A stretch of 64,000 nt of DNA, from contig JAABSV010000012.1 of assembly GCA_011390165.1 (NCBI GenBank), positions 1-64,000 on the forward strand, read 5' to 3'. Under the pieces are notes generated by a model that saw only the letters and a list, made by a program, of their open reading frames with translations, searched no databases and was not told the DNA's origin. The number at the start of each line of letters is the position of its first letter. The stretch's first letter is position 1. A program made the translations under genes and the position numbers. Source of the stretch: Desulfobulbaceae bacterium. Lineage in GTDB: Bacteria; Desulfobacterota; Desulfobulbia; Desulfobulbales; Desulfocapsaceae. Shown here one piece after another: positions 34,595 to 44,278 of this stretch.

Positions 34595-37342
34595 ATGAGC
34601 AGAATCAGGGTGTATGAGCTGGCCAAAGAAGCCGGAATGAGCAGCAAGGCGTTGACTGACCGATTGCTCGAACAGGGCTACGATATCAAAGGGCACAGTT
34701 CATCCGTCGATGCCGAAACGGCCGCCAAAATCCGTAAGACAATTTTGCAGACGGCAGGGAACGAGAAGCCTTCAAAACGAACTGTCGCCGACAAAGATGG
34801 CTCTCTCCAGTCCAGACGCCGGACCACGGTGATCCGGCGACGGCCGAAAGCGGTCACCGAAGAGGAAGCGAGCCAAACGGATGAAACGACTGTCGCCGCC
34901 GCCGAGAGCGACCAGGCGGCAGCGGCGCCGCCACCGGTGGAGAAGGCCATAGGAGAGCCGACCGAGGAGCTTGCCACCGCGACGGCGGTGCCGGAACCGG
35001 TTGCCGAATTGGAAAGTGAGACGCCAGCCAGCTCGGCTCTCCCCGTTGAGGAACCGCTTGCCACCTCCGAAGCTACTGATGAGACCGTCGTCGAGGCAGT
35101 TGCTCCGACCGAGAAGGCTGAAACCGATACCGAAACAGCTGAGCTGGTTGCCGAAGAGCAGAGCGAGGCCCAGGCGGAGAAAAAAGAGGAGCGGTTGGAG
35201 AAAAAGGTACCGGCCCGCAAACCAATGGCCAGGGTGGTTCGGACCATCGAATTGCCAAGCATGGCAGAAGAGAGCCCCAGCCGCCCGAAGAGAAAACCGG
35301 TGTCGGCTGCTGCCGCGCCCAGGCGGCCGGCGGCACCAGGTGTCGATGTGGCTGCCGCCCCGGTGGAGGATGGTGCCAGGCTGAAGAAAAAGGCCAAAAA
35401 GGGGGCCGGGCCCGCAGATGATGGCAAGGAGAGCGATTTCCGCAAGGGAGGGAAAAAAGGGCAGAAAAATGTAAAATTTACTCATTTTTCCCCCGACTAT
35501 CAGGGCCAGGGCCGCGAGGGAGGACGCCGCGGCAAAAAGGGTCGCCGGGCCAAACCGATCGCCCCGCCGGCGGAGATGAAGGCGAGCAAGAAGCGTTTCA
35601 AGGTGTACGACACCATAAGTGTCGGTGATCTCGCCCAGAAGATGAAGGTCAAGGCCAGCGACGTGATTGCCCGACTGATGGGGCTGGGGGTAATGGCCAC
35701 CATCAACCAGCCGGTCGATACCGATACCGCCATGCTCATTGCCACCGACTTCGGCTATGAAGTGGAGCAGGGGATAACCGAAGAGATCGGCATCCAGCTC
35801 CTCAACGAGGCGGAAGAGGGGGGGGAACGACAGACCCGACCGCCGGTGGTGACGGTAATGGGCCATGTCGACCACGGCAAGACCTCGATTCTGGATGCCA
35901 TCCGGCAGACCGACGTTGCCCTTGGTGAGGCCGGCGGCATCACCCAGCACATCGGTGCCTACCATGTACGTTCCAGCGCCGGTGATGTCACCTTTGTCGA
36001 CACCCCCGGCCATGCTGCTTTTACCGAGATGCGTTCCCGCGGTGCCCAGGTGACCGACATCGTCATTCTGGTAGTCGCCGCCGACGATGGGGTGATGGAC
36101 CAGACCCGGGAGGCAATCCACCATGCCCAGGCGGCAGATGTGCCGATAATCGTCGCAGTGAACAAGATCGATAAGGAGAACGCCGATATCGACCGGGTCA
36201 AGAGGGAGCTTTCCGACCTCAAATTGATGCCGGAGGACTGGGGTGGTGACACCATGTATATTGAAACCTCGGCAAAGCAGAGGGTCGGTATCGACAATCT
36301 GCTTGAGGCAATCCAGATTCTCGCCGAGGTCCTGGAATTGCGGGCTGACGGTAACCGTAAGGCCCGAGGCCGGGTGGTCGAGGCGCAGCTGCACAAGGGG
36401 CGCGGGCCGGTGGCCACCGTGTTGATCCAGGATGGAACGTTGAACCTTGGCGACTATTTCATCGTCGGCCAGTTCAGCGGCAAGGTGCGGGCGATGCTTG
36501 ACGACAAGGGCCGGAAGATCAAAGAGGCCGGCCCGTCAATTCCGGTTGAAGTCCAGGGTCTTTCCGGCGTGCCCAGTGCCGGCGACGAGTTTATTGTGGT
36601 CACCGACGAGAAGATGGCCAAGAACGTCTCGCAGGTTCGGGCCCTGAGGGCCCGCGAGACGGAACTCGGAGCGGGCAGCAAGATATCCCTCGACCGCCTC
36701 TTCGAACAGATGAGCGAGGGTGATGTGCAGGAGTTGCGGGTGGTACTGCGGGCCGATGTCCAGGGAACCCTGGAGGCCTTCGGAAAGGCGGCGGAGGATC
36801 TCTCCACCAAAGATATCAAGGTGCGGGTGCTCCATGAAGGGAGCGGTACCATCACCGAGTCCGATATCCTGCTGGCCTCCGCCTCCGATGCCATCGTCAT
36901 CGGTTTCAACGTCCGGCCGACGGTGAAGGTGAAGGAACTGGCCACCCGGGAGAATGTCGATATCCGCTCCTACGATGTCATCTACCATGCCCTGGACGAT
37001 ATCCGTAAGGCGATGGTGGGGATGCTTGAACCGACCTTCGTTGAGGAGGTGATCGGTATGGCCGAGGTTCGGGAGGTCTTTTCCGTTCCCAAAATCGGCA
37101 CCGTTGCCGGTTGTGCGGTGGTTAACGGTAAGATCACCCGCGCTGCCCGGGTACGGGTAGTTCGTGACGGGGTGGTGATTTACACCGGTAAAATCGAGTC
37201 ATTACGACGCTTCAAAGATGACGTGAAGGAGGTGTTGAATGGCTACGAGTGTGGTATCGGGGTAGAAAAATTCAACGATATCAAGATTGGTGATGGTCTT
37301 GAGGCCTTCATTATGAACGAAGTGGCCGCCACCCTTGAGTAG
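34595..37342 (+). CDS. infB: Translation initiation factor IF-2
   Basis: A 915-residue initiation GTPase that brings initiator tRNA to the 30S subunit. The N-terminal IF2N domain ([20 protein letters not shown]) is followed by a ~280-residue Ala/Glu/Pro-rich linker. A second IF2N-like segment precedes the G domain with GHVDHGKTS (Gly423), DTPGHAAF and NKIDK. C-terminal domains with [12 protein letters not shown] and GYECGIG bind tRNA. The ATG at 34595 has AGGAGTGGGG upstream; an in-frame ATG at 34568 is less likely. Confidence 0.96.
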   Translation: MSRIRVYELAKEAGMSSKALTDRLLEQGYDIKGHSSSVDAETAAKIRKTILQTAGNEKPSKRTVADKDGSLQSRRRTTVIRRRPKAVTEEEASQTDETTVAAAESDQAAAAPPPVEKAIGEPTEELATATAVPEPVAELESETPASSALPVEEPLATSEATDETVVEAVAPTEKAETDTETAELVAEEQSEAQAEKKEERLEKKVPARKPMARVVRTIELPSMAEESPSRPKRKPVSAAAAPRRPAAPGVDVAAAPVEDGARLKKKAKKGAGPADDGKESDFRKGGKKGQKNVKFTHFSPDYQGQGREGGRRGKKGRRAKPIAPPAEMKASKKRFKVYDTISVGDLAQKMKVKASDVIARLMGLGVMATINQPVDTDTAMLIATDFGYEVEQGITEEIGIQLLNEAEEGGERQTRPPVVTVMGHVDHGKTSILDAIRQTDVALGEAGGITQHIGAYHVRSSAGDVTFVDTPGHAAFTEMRSRGAQVTDIVILVVAADDGVMDQTREAIHHAQAADVPIIVAVNKIDKENADIDRVKRELSDLKLMPEDWGGDTMYIETSAKQRVGIDNLLEAIQILAEVLELRADGNRKARGRVVEAQLHKGRGPVATVLIQDGTLNLGDYFIVGQFSGKVRAMLDDKGRKIKEAGPSIPVEVQGLSGVPSAGDEFIVVTDEKMAKNVSQVRALRARETELGAGSKISLDRLFEQMSEGDVQELRVVLRADVQGTLEAFGKAAEDLSTKDIKVRVLHEGSGTITESDILLASASDAIVIGFNVRPTVKVKELATRENVDIRSYDVIYHALDDIRKAMVGMLEPTFVEEVIGMAEVREVFSVPKIGTVAGCAVVNGKITRAARVRVVRDGVVIYTGKIESLRRFKDDVKEVLNGYECGIGVEKFNDIKIGDGLEAFIMNEVAATLE

Positions 37343-37355
37343 AGAGGTTGATACC

Positions 37356-37778
37356 GTGACAGTCTGGGATCCGAAAGAGACCCTCGATGCCGTTGGTGCC
37401 GGGCAAAAGGGGGGACGCAAACGGTCGGCGCAGGTGGCTGAGGCGATCCGCAACGAATTGGCCACCCTGCTGATCAGCAAGGTGAGCGATCCAAGCCTGC
37501 AGGGGGTGAATATTTCCCGGGTGGAGGTGACGGACGATCTGAGCCTGGCAAAGGTGTTTTTCACCATCTTCGAGAAAGAGAAAGAGATCAAGGCGGTGGA
37601 GGCCGGATTCAAGCGGGCCAGTGGTTTCATGCGCAGCCATATTGCCCGGACCCTCGATCTTCGCTACACCCCTGTCCTCCAGTTCCGCTACGATTCGGTC
37701 AGCGACAAGGTTGGTGAACTTGAGGAACTATTTCAGGAAATAGCCGATGAAAGAAAGTCCCATAGAGACGATTCCTGA
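37356..37778 (+). CDS. rbfA: 30S ribosome-binding factor RbfA
   Basis: A ~140-residue KH-fold protein that binds the 30S subunit during maturation of the 16S rRNA 5' end. Features: RSAQVAEAIRNELATLLI, VSDPSLQGVNISRVEVTDDLS, and the C-terminal RYTPVLQFRYD segment followed by an acidic tail. The start codon is unsure: GTG at 37356 has GAGAGG upstream, whereas TTG at 37335 would overlap the infB stop and give 147 residues. Its 3' end overlaps nrnA by 32 bases. Confidence 0.9.
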   Translation: MTVWDPKETLDAVGAGQKGGRKRSAQVAEAIRNELATLLISKVSDPSLQGVNISRVEVTDDLSLAKVFFTIFEKEKEIKAVEAGFKRASGFMRSHIARTLDLRYTPVLQFRYDSVSDKVGELEELFQEIADERKSHRDDS

Positions 37779-38751
37779 ACCGCTGCTGGCCGGAATCCGT
37801 CGGGCGAATAATCTTGCTCTCTTCGCCCATACCCACCCGGATGGGGACGCCCTTGGCTCTTTGTTCGGGTTGGCCAGAGTGCTCCGCTCGATGGGAAAAA
37901 ATGCGGTCTGTTTTCTCGAGGCGCCGGTTTCTCACCTCTACGACTTTCTTCCCGCCAGTGAAGATATCTGCACTGACCAGGATGGCTTGCGGCTCTTTCT
38001 CAGCCGGGCCGGCAGCGATATAGCCGGTGTCGCCCTCGACTGCGGTGATGCCGACCGCCTCGGCGCCTGGAAGGATGATATCCTCACCATCGAGCCACTG
38101 CTGGTCATTGACCACCATCTGGCCCACCGTGCCTTCGGGACCCTGCGCTGGGTGGAGCCGGGTTGCTCCTCCACCGGCGAAATGGTTTACGAACTGGTGC
38201 AGGCGCTGGGTGCCAGCCTCGACTACCACAGCGCCTTCAATCTTTACGTGGCTATCTGTACCGATACCGGATCGTTCCGTTACGAGTGCACCCGGCCACG
38301 GACCCTGCGGATTGCCGCCGAACTGCTGGATAAGGGGGTTCGCCCGGAAGAGGTCGGCAAGTATCTCTACGACAATTTTACCCGTGAACGCCTGAAACTG
38401 ATGGAACTGGTCCTGGCGACCATCACCCTTACTGCCGACGGCCAGATCGCCTTCATGCATGTCTCCGCCGAGATGCTGCGCCAAAGCGGTGCCTCACTGC
38501 AGGATGTCGAGGGCTTCATAGATTTCCCCCGCTCCCTCCGGTCGGTGAAGATCGTTGCTCTGATCAAGGAGGGCAAGGAGGGGCAGATCGCCGTGAGCCT
38601 CAGAGCCAAAGGGGAGTGTGATGTGTCGGCGGTGGCCAGGGGCTTTGACGGCGGTGGACACCGAAATGCTGCCGGTTTTCGACTGCAGGGAAAAAGTATA
38701 GACGAGGTCCGCGGCCAGATCAGCGAAGTCCTCCACCGGGCGTTGCCTTGA
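37747..38751 (+). CDS. DHH/DHHA1 phosphoesterase, NrnA-like
   Basis: A 334-residue cytoplasmic phosphoesterase of the NrnA type, which degrades oligoribonucleotides and in some species dephosphorylates pAp. It carries HTHPDGDALGS near residues 28-38, LDCGDADR, the defining IDHH motif around residue 119, TDTGSFRY, and the DHHA1 substrate-binding FDGGGHRNAAGF near the C-terminus. Placement between rbfA and truB is the usual context. The ATG at 37747 lies inside rbfA with AGGAAA upstream; the stop overlaps truB. Confidence 0.92.
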   Translation: MKESPIETIPEPLLAGIRRANNLALFAHTHPDGDALGSLFGLARVLRSMGKNAVCFLEAPVSHLYDFLPASEDICTDQDGLRLFLSRAGSDIAGVALDCGDADRLGAWKDDILTIEPLLVIDHHLAHRAFGTLRWVEPGCSSTGEMVYELVQALGASLDYHSAFNLYVAICTDTGSFRYECTRPRTLRIAAELLDKGVRPEEVGKYLYDNFTRERLKLMELVLATITLTADGQIAFMHVSAEMLRQSGASLQDVEGFIDFPRSLRSVKIVALIKEGKEGQIAVSLRAKGECDVSAVARGFDGGGHRNAAGFRLQGKSIDEVRGQISEVLHRALP

Positions 38752-39497
38752 CCGATGCGGTATCGCCTCCACCAGAGGGGATGGTGCTCGTCGATAAACC
38801 GGTGGGTATCACCTCCTTTGCAGTGGTCAAAAAGCTCCGCTGGCTGTTGAGGGTAAAAAAGGTCGGCCATGCCGGCACCCTCGACCCCTTTGCCAGCGGT
38901 CTGCTGATCCTCTGTGCCAGTCGGCCGGCGACCAGAATGATTCCCGCCTTCATGGCCGTTGACAAGGAGTATCTCGCTACCCTGCGCCTGGGGGTGGAGA
39001 CCGATACCCAGGACAGGGAAGGAGAAGTCATCAGGCGGCAGGCAGTGGGGCAGATCAGTGCCGAGGTACTGGAGGCGTGTCTGGCGGCCTTTCGGGGCCG
39101 GCAGCTGCAGGTACCTCCGGCCTACTCCGCCTTGAAACATCAGGGCAAACCGCTCTACCACTATGCCCGTAAGGGGATACTGGTGGAAAAGGAGGCCCGG
39201 CCGGTGGAGATCACTCTGCTGCAGAGAACCGATGGCAGTACTGATCTCTGTGGGCTTGAGGCGGAGATCGGCCTGCGGGTGGTCTGCAGTAAGGGCACCT
39301 ACATCCGCACGCTGGCCGCCGATATCGGCAGGCGACTCGGTTGCGGCGCCCATCTGGTCCAGCTGCGCCGGGTACGCTGCGGCCCTTTTCGGGTGGAGGA
39401 GGCCCTGACCTGGGAGATGCTGAGCGGCGAGAAGGGGCAGGAAAGGTGTCTGGAACAGCTGATAGCTGTTTCCGAGATATCTAAACTATTGCAATAA
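38748..39497 (+). CDS. truB: tRNA pseudouridine(55) synthase TruB
   Basis: A 249-residue pseudouridine synthase acting on U55 of tRNA. Landmarks are VLVDKPVGITS, the catalytic HAGTLDPFASGLL (Asp about residue 47), KEYLATLRLGVETDTQD, PPAYSALKHQGKPLY and KGTYIRTLAADIG. The reading frame begins with a TTG (38748) that overlaps the nrnA stop; the next in-frame ATG is at 38781, directly before VLVDKP. Both are possible. Confidence 0.92.
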   Translation: MTDAVSPPPEGMVLVDKPVGITSFAVVKKLRWLLRVKKVGHAGTLDPFASGLLILCASRPATRMIPAFMAVDKEYLATLRLGVETDTQDREGEVIRRQAVGQISAEVLEACLAAFRGRQLQVPPAYSALKHQGKPLYHYARKGILVEKEARPVEITLLQRTDGSTDLCGLEAEIGLRVVCSKGTYIRTLAADIGRRLGCGAHLVQLRRVRCGPFRVEEALTWEMLSGEKGQERCLEQLIAVSEISKLLQ

Positions 39498-39705
39498 TCG
39501 GCGGATTTGGCTAGTGTGCTGGCTCGCAGGCTGGTCCTTTGGTTTGTCGGTTTCGCCACCAGCAGTACAGACCGGTTCAGTAACAGGAACAAGGACAAGC
39601 AGGCAGAGTTGGCCGGGCGGATCGACGGTATTCCGATCGCAGTACGGCGGTTGATGAACGATCATATCGAAAAAGAACGTCTTATACAGGCTCAGGAGGT
39701 TAGTC

Positions 39706-39975
39706 GTGGCACAGTCAGCAGTGAAAAAAAACGAGATTATTGAAAGATTTAAAATTCACCCCACGGATACCGGCTCTTCCGAAGTGCAGATTGCTCTGCT
39801 CACCGACCGGATCAAGTATCTGACCGAGCATTTTAAAACCCACGCCAAGGATCACCATTCCCGTCAGGGTCTGCTCAAGTTGGTCGGGCAGCGGCGGAGT
39901 CTCCTTGATTATCTGAAGAAAAAAGATGTGAACAAGTACAAGTTGATGCTTCAGGAGCTTGGTCTCCGGAAGTAA
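39706..39975 (+). CDS. rpsO: 30S ribosomal protein S15
   Basis: Complete 89-residue S15, which binds the central domain of 16S rRNA. Typical segments: [44 protein letters not shown] and [10 protein letters not shown]. The start is GTG with AGGAGG upstream. A 208-base gap separates it from truB and may hold its own promoter and the autoregulatory site known for S15 in other bacteria, but I could not identify either with confidence. Confidence 0.96.
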   Translation: MAQSAVKKNEIIERFKIHPTDTGSSEVQIALLTDRIKYLTEHFKTHAKDHHSRQGLLKLVGQRRSLLDYLKKKDVNKYKLMLQELGLRK

Positions 39976-40025
39976 GCAGTATTGTGGAAAGGTCGCTTGT
40001 TGGCGCAGGCACTGAGCCTGTTCAG

Positions 40026-40070
40026 GACCTCATGCAACGCCCCTCCGGGGGCCTGTATGGGGTCTTTGTT
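40026..40070 (+). promoter_or_regulatory. Long hairpin between rpsO and pnp
   Basis: GACCTCATGCAACGCCCC pairs with GGGGGCCTGTATGGGGTC around a three-base loop, with a few G-U pairs and one small mismatch, followed by TTTGTT. In E. coli the equivalent place has the rpsO terminator and the RNase III-processed hairpin that lets PNPase control its own mRNA. A similar role is likely here. Confidence 0.55.
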
Positions 40071-40170
40071 GTGCAAGGAAATCCGAGAAAAAGCATACGG
40101 GGCTGGTGGATAATCCAGTCGACTACACAGGCATTGCGCCCTTCCCTGATGCTGAACAACTGGAGAAACA

Positions 40171-42249
40171 ATGATATACAAAGTAGAAACTGAAATTGGC
40201 GGTAAAAAGATTTCCATAGAGACCGGAAAAATTGCCAAGCAGGCGTCCGGGTCCGTCGTGGTCCGCTCCGGGGAGACCATGGTGTTGGTCACCGCAGTGG
40301 GCTCGGCGGAGAACAGGGTCGATGCCGACTTTTTGCCCCTGACCATCGAATACCTGGAAAAACTGGCCTCGGTGGGGAGGATTCCCGGCAACTATTTCCG
40401 TCGAGAAATTGGCCGGCCCAGTGACAGCGAGGTGCTCACCTGCCGGATTATCGACCGGCCGATGCGGCCGCTGTTCCCTACCGGATACCGGTCCGAGACG
40501 CAGGTGATCGCCACCGTCCTCTCCGCCGACCAGGAGGTGCAACCGGACGTCCTTGCCCTGACCGGCGCCTCCTGCGCCCTCACCCTCTCTAACATCCCAT
40601 TTGCCGGGCCTGTTGCCGGTGGCCGGGTTGGCTACGTTGATGGCCGCTACATCCTCAACCCGACCAATTCCGAGCTGAAAAATTCCGCCATGGATATCGT
40701 GGTGGCCTGTACCCGTCAGGCGGTGGTGATGGTCGAAGGCAAGGCCAGTGAACTGACCGAGGATGAGGTGCTGAACGGCATTTTCCACGCCTTTACCCAC
40801 CTCCAGCCGTTGATTGACCTGCAGGAGCAGTTGCGGGAAAGTGCCGGCAAGACCAAGCGACCGGTGGTCAAGCCGGTGGTGGATGAGGCCCTCCATGCCA
40901 GGGTACGGGAAGTGGCCGCAGCCGGGATGGAGAAGGTCTACAACACTGCCGACAAGATGGAACGGGGTGAGGTCTACGATGCCCTGAAGGCTGAGGTCCT
41001 GGCGGCAATCGATCCCCAGGGGGAACGCACCCGGGAGATCAAGGAGGCGCTGTCCGGGTTCAAAAAGTCCTTTATGCGGGAAAAGACGGTGAACAGCGGG
41101 GTGAGGATTGGTGGCCGGGGATACCAGCAGGTCCGCGAGATCAGCTGCGAAACCCAGTACCTCTCCAGGGCCCACGGTTCGGCCCTCTTTACCCGTGGTG
41201 AAACGCAGGCCCTGGTCAGTGCCACCCTTGGCAGCGAGCGGGACAAGCAGCGGGTGGAAACCCTCTACGGTGAAGAACTCAACCGGTTCATGCTCCACTA
41301 CAATTTCCCCCCCTACTGTGTCGGTGAGGCGCGGATGCTGCGTGGCCCCTCCCGCCGGGACATCGGCCATGGCAACCTGGCCACCCGGGGGATTGAGGCG
41401 GTACTGCCCTCGGAAGAGGAGTTTCCCTACTCTATCCGGGTGGTTTCCGAGGTGCTTGAATCGAACGGCTCCTCTTCGATGGCGACGGTTTGCGGGAGCA
41501 GCATGGCGATGATGGATGCCGGCATTCCGATTCGCCGGCCGGTTTCCGGTATTGCCATGGGGCTGATCAAGGATGGCGACAAACTGGCCATCCTCTCCGA
41601 TATCCTAGGTGACGAAGACCATCTCGGCGACATGGATTTCAAGGTAGTCGGCACCGCCGACGGGATAACCTCCCTGCAGATGGATATCAAGATCGACGGG
41701 GTCGATCGGGAGATCATGGGCAAGGCCCTGGCCCAGGCCAGGGAAGGCCGTCTCCATATTCTGGCCGAAATGACCAAGGGGATTGCCGAGGCCCGTGCCG
41801 AAGTTGCTGAACATGCGCCGAAGTTTTTTCTGCATCGGATCAATCCGGACAAGATTCGCGACATTATCGGCCCGGGAGGAAAGATCATCAAGGATCTTTG
41901 TTCGGAATTTGATGCCAAGATTGAGGTTGACGACTCCGGTCTGGTGAAGATGTTTGCCCTCAATGGCAGCCTCGCCGAAGCCTTGGTCGAACGCATCAAG
42001 GCCCTGACCGCCGAGGCCGAAATTGGTGCGGTGTACAAGGGAAAAGTTAAAACAATCAAGGATTTCGGCGCATTTGTGGAAATCCTGCCAGGTACCGACG
42101 GCTTGGTGCACATCTCCGAACTGGACCATAAGCGGGTGGCCAAGGTCACCGATGTGGTGCAGGAAGGGGATGAGATCGAGGTGAAGGTGCTGGATGTCGA
42201 TAACCGGGGCCGGATACGCCTGAGTCGTAAGGCGCTGCTGGCGGAGTAG
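40171..42249 (+). CDS. pnp: Polyribonucleotide nucleotidyltransferase (PNPase)
   Basis: A 692-residue phosphorolytic 3'-to-5' exoribonuclease. It has two RNase PH-like domains (N-terminal GETMVLVTAVGS and RRIPGNYFRREGRP-type region; C-terminal GETQALVSATLGS with FMLHYNFPPY and GRREIGHG-like RRDIGHG), joined by an all-helical segment, then a KH domain (DIIGPGGKIIKDL, about residue 563) and an S1 domain (YKGKVKTIKDFGAFVEILPG). Follows rpsO in the conserved order and is closed by a strong terminator. Confidence 0.96.
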   Translation: MIYKVETEIGGKKISIETGKIAKQASGSVVVRSGETMVLVTAVGSAENRVDADFLPLTIEYLEKLASVGRIPGNYFRREIGRPSDSEVLTCRIIDRPMRPLFPTGYRSETQVIATVLSADQEVQPDVLALTGASCALTLSNIPFAGPVAGGRVGYVDGRYILNPTNSELKNSAMDIVVACTRQAVVMVEGKASELTEDEVLNGIFHAFTHLQPLIDLQEQLRESAGKTKRPVVKPVVDEALHARVREVAAAGMEKVYNTADKMERGEVYDALKAEVLAAIDPQGERTREIKEALSGFKKSFMREKTVNSGVRIGGRGYQQVREISCETQYLSRAHGSALFTRGETQALVSATLGSERDKQRVETLYGEELNRFMLHYNFPPYCVGEARMLRGPSRRDIGHGNLATRGIEAVLPSEEEFPYSIRVVSEVLESNGSSSMATVCGSSMAMMDAGIPIRRPVSGIAMGLIKDGDKLAILSDILGDEDHLGDMDFKVVGTADGITSLQMDIKIDGVDREIMGKALAQAREGRLHILAEMTKGIAEARAEVAEHAPKFFLHRINPDKIRDIIGPGGKIIKDLCSEFDAKIEVDDSGLVKMFALNGSLAEALVERIKALTAEAEIGAVYKGKVKTIKDFGAFVEILPGTDGLVHISELDHKRVAKVTDVVQEGDEIEVKVLDVDNRGRIRLSRKALLAE

Positions 42250-42290
42250 CCCCGCGGAGTAGCCCCCTTCCCAGGGCCCCGGCGGCAATG

Positions 42291-42328
42291 AACAGGCCAA
42301 CTCCCAGTGCGGGGGTTGGCCTGTTTTT
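42291..42328 (+). terminator. Strong rho-independent terminator after pnp
   Basis: A 15-pair stem (AACAGGCCAACTCCC with GGGGGTTGGCCTGTT, one G-U pair) closes a five-base AGTGC loop and runs into a T tract (42324-42328). It ends the rimP-to-pnp operon before dut. Confidence 0.88.
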
Positions 42329-42375
42329 GTATGATCATGCGAAGAACGTCATTTTGTTGCAAAAGGGGGAGTGGA

Positions 42376-42852
42376 ATGGGCGGCGAGAGTACTGACTTGG
42401 CAGTCCAGTTCTGTTGGTTCCTGCCGGCTGCCGAGCGGCTCGGGCTGGCCCTGCCTGCCTACCAAACCGCCGGTGCTGCCGGCATGGATGTTCAGGCGGC
42501 GGTAACCGAGTCGATTACCCTGGCGCCGGGAGAAATCGCCCTGATCCCCACCGGCTTCGGAGTTGCCATCCCATCCGGTTATGAACTACAGGTGCGGCCC
42601 CGCAGCGGCCTGGCCGTTCGGCATGGAATAACTCTGGTCAACGCCCCGGGAACCATCGACGCCGACTATCGTGGGGAGGTGCGCATTGCCTTGCTCAATC
42701 TCGGTGCGAGCGCCTATACCGTGACTCGCGGTGAGAGGATCGCCCAGTTGATTCTGGCGCCGGTCTGCCGAGTGAACTGGCGGGTGGTCGATGTGCTGCC
42801 GGTAACTGAGCGGGGTGAGGGCGGTTTTGGCCACACCGGGCGTTGCAACTAG
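42376..42852 (+). CDS. dut: Deoxyuridine 5'-triphosphate nucleotidohydrolase (dUTPase)
   Basis: A 158-residue trimeric dUTPase. The five motifs are visible: AGMDVQA (motif 1), [12 protein letters not shown] (motif 2-3 region), [11 protein letters not shown] (catalytic Asp), [10 protein letters not shown] and the C-terminal [11 protein letters not shown] lid. The GST of the canonical lid is GHT here. The ATG at 42376 with AAGGGGGAGTGG upstream is chosen over 42307, which lies within the preceding terminator region. Its stop is directly followed by the next ATG. Confidence 0.93.
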   Translation: MGGESTDLAVQFCWFLPAAERLGLALPAYQTAGAAGMDVQAAVTESITLAPGEIALIPTGFGVAIPSGYELQVRPRSGLAVRHGITLVNAPGTIDADYRGEVRIALLNLGASAYTVTRGERIAQLILAPVCRVNWRVVDVLPVTERGEGGFGHTGRCN

Positions 42853-43620
42853 ATGCAGTTTTCCCTGTTGGGCAGTGGCAGTCGCGGCAACAGCCTCTAT
42901 GTGGAGAGTGGCTGCACCGCCATTCTCATCGATGCCGGTTTTTCCGGCCGGGAAATCGCCGCTCGTCTTACCTCGATCGACCGCGATCTTTCCAGGCTGC
43001 AGGCAATCTGCCTGACCCACGAACACGCCGACCATATTCACGGGGTTGGCGTTCTCTCCAGGCGTTGTCGAGTTCCGGTACACGCCAATCCCGGCACCTT
43101 TGCCGCCGGCGAGAGCAGACTGGGTACGGTGCATGAACGTCGTGAGTTTACGACTGGCCAGCAGTTTACCATTGGCGACCTGGAGGTGCGCTCCTTTGCC
43201 CTTTCCCACGATACCGCCGACCCGGTCGGTTTTGTGGTCAGCGACGGCCGCACGAGCCTGGGCTATTGTACCGATACCGGCAAGGTTTCGCATCTGATGG
43301 CGCACCGACTGGCCGGTTGCAGTGCCCTGATCCTCGAATTCAACCACAACCTCGAATTGCTCAAAAACGGCCCCTACCCTTTACCGCTTCAACAGCGGGT
43401 CCGCTCAAGCCATGGCCATCTCTGCAATGAGGCAGCGGCAGATTTTCTCCGCATGTTGCAGGATGACCCGCTTCAACTGGTGGTACTGGCACATCTCAGT
43501 GAAACCAACAACACCCCGGCACTGGCCGAAGCGGCAGCCCGCGAGGCGTTGCCGTCCGATTGGCAGGGGAACTGGCTGGTGGCCGGGCAGAGTCGGGCCA
43601 CCCCGCTGCAGGTCATCTGA
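42853..43620 (+). CDS. MBL-fold metallohydrolase (YycJ/WalJ-like)
   Basis: A 255-residue metallo-beta-lactamase-fold protein of the YycJ type: FSLLGSGSRGNSLYVE at the start, LIDAGFSGREI, and the metal motif THEHADHIHG (about residues 55-64). Further ligands are probably SHDTADPVGF, GYCTDTG and HLSETNN. Relatives are putative nucleases or phosphodiesterases acting near cell-wall regulation or DNA repair. It starts directly after the dut stop, so it is co-translated with dut. Substrate unknown. Confidence 0.88.
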   Translation: MQFSLLGSGSRGNSLYVESGCTAILIDAGFSGREIAARLTSIDRDLSRLQAICLTHEHADHIHGVGVLSRRCRVPVHANPGTFAAGESRLGTVHERREFTTGQQFTIGDLEVRSFALSHDTADPVGFVVSDGRTSLGYCTDTGKVSHLMAHRLAGCSALILEFNHNLELLKNGPYPLPLQQRVRSSHGHLCNEAAADFLRMLQDDPLQLVVLAHLSETNNTPALAEAAAREALPSDWQGNWLVAGQSRATPLQVI

Positions 43621-43622
43621 GT

Positions 43623-43775
43623 GGTGATGGACGGTACCCATCACCAGCACCCCATTTTCGTCCGATCAGACCGCATCACAGAGCCAACACAAACTCGACG
43701 ACCTGTGCCTTTAACGAACCTCGAGCAGTGGATGAAGGGATAAACTCATCTGGCTTCTGCAGCCTTTTGCTGCTT
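43623..43775 (+). repeat. Dispersed intergenic element, copy 1
   Basis: The copy opens with a hairpin GGTGATGG/CCATCACC (43623-43645), continues with CCAGCACCCCATTTTCG, TCCGATCAGACC, CTCGACGACCTGT, TTAACGAACCTCGAGCA, and closes with TTCTGCAGCCTTTTGCTGC. The same blocks, in the same order, occur at 53405-53538 and, reversed, at 32577-32720. It lies between the MBL hydrolase and yhbY 3' ends. Confidence 0.75.
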
Positions 43776-43779
43776 GCCA

Positions 43780-43807
43780 GTGGACGATTGCAAGTGGACG
43801 ATTGCAA
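43780..43807. repeat. 14-bp tandem duplication
   Basis: GTGGACGATTGCAA occurs twice without a gap just after the dispersed element, followed by a partial third start (GGGGACGG). It may be a duplication made at the edge of the element. Confidence 0.8.
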
Positions 43808-43909
43808 GGGGACGGCCTGTTTAAAGGCTCACCGGCGAAAGACGGCCAGGGATTTCCGGGCCGGGGAGAGCGGCAATCGCTGCTGCTGATGGACCAACTC
43901 CCCTTGGGC

Positions 43910-44236
43910 TCAAGTCCCCTTGGGCAGGATGATCCGTTTTTCCCGGGGAAGTTCCGGGTTGGGCCGATAGAGGACGATGATTTTGCCGATCAGCTGGACG
44001 GCGCTGCTGCCGGTCTGTTCGGTAACAGCCTGACAGGTGTGGTGTTTTTCCAAACCGCTGTTGTTGCCGATCTTCACCTTGATCAGTTCGTGGTGGCCCA
44101 GTTCGCTATCGATGGTCTTGACGATCGCCTCGCTCAGCCCCTCCTTGCCGATATGCACATAGGGGCTCAAGGGGTGTGCTAGACCTTTCAAAAACTGTTT
44201 CTGTCGGCTGGTCAGGTTGTTTGGTGCTGCTGGCAT
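43910..44236 (-). CDS. yhbY: YhbY-family (CRM-domain) RNA-binding protein
   Basis: A 108-residue protein of the CRM/YhbY family that associates with pre-50S particles. It has LTSRQKQFLKGLAHPL near the N-terminus, the GKEGLSEAIV segment (variant of the GxxG loop GKEGL), ELIKVKI, and LIGKIIVLYRPNPELP near the end. It lies 42 bases downstream of the TraB-like gene on the same strand. Confidence 0.92.
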   Translation of the reverse strand: MPAAPNNLTSRQKQFLKGLAHPLSPYVHIGKEGLSEAIVKTIDSELGHHELIKVKIGNNSGLEKHHTCQAVTEQTGSSAVQLIGKIIVLYRPNPELPREKRIILPKGT

Positions 44237-44278
44237 GGGGTATCCTTGTGGCGAAGCTGCTAGTGGAGAAGGGCGGGG

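Noticed and set aside
39498-39743. 78-codon plus-strand frame between truB and rpsO
   Set aside because: It overlaps the start of rpsO in another frame and covers its leader; no family.
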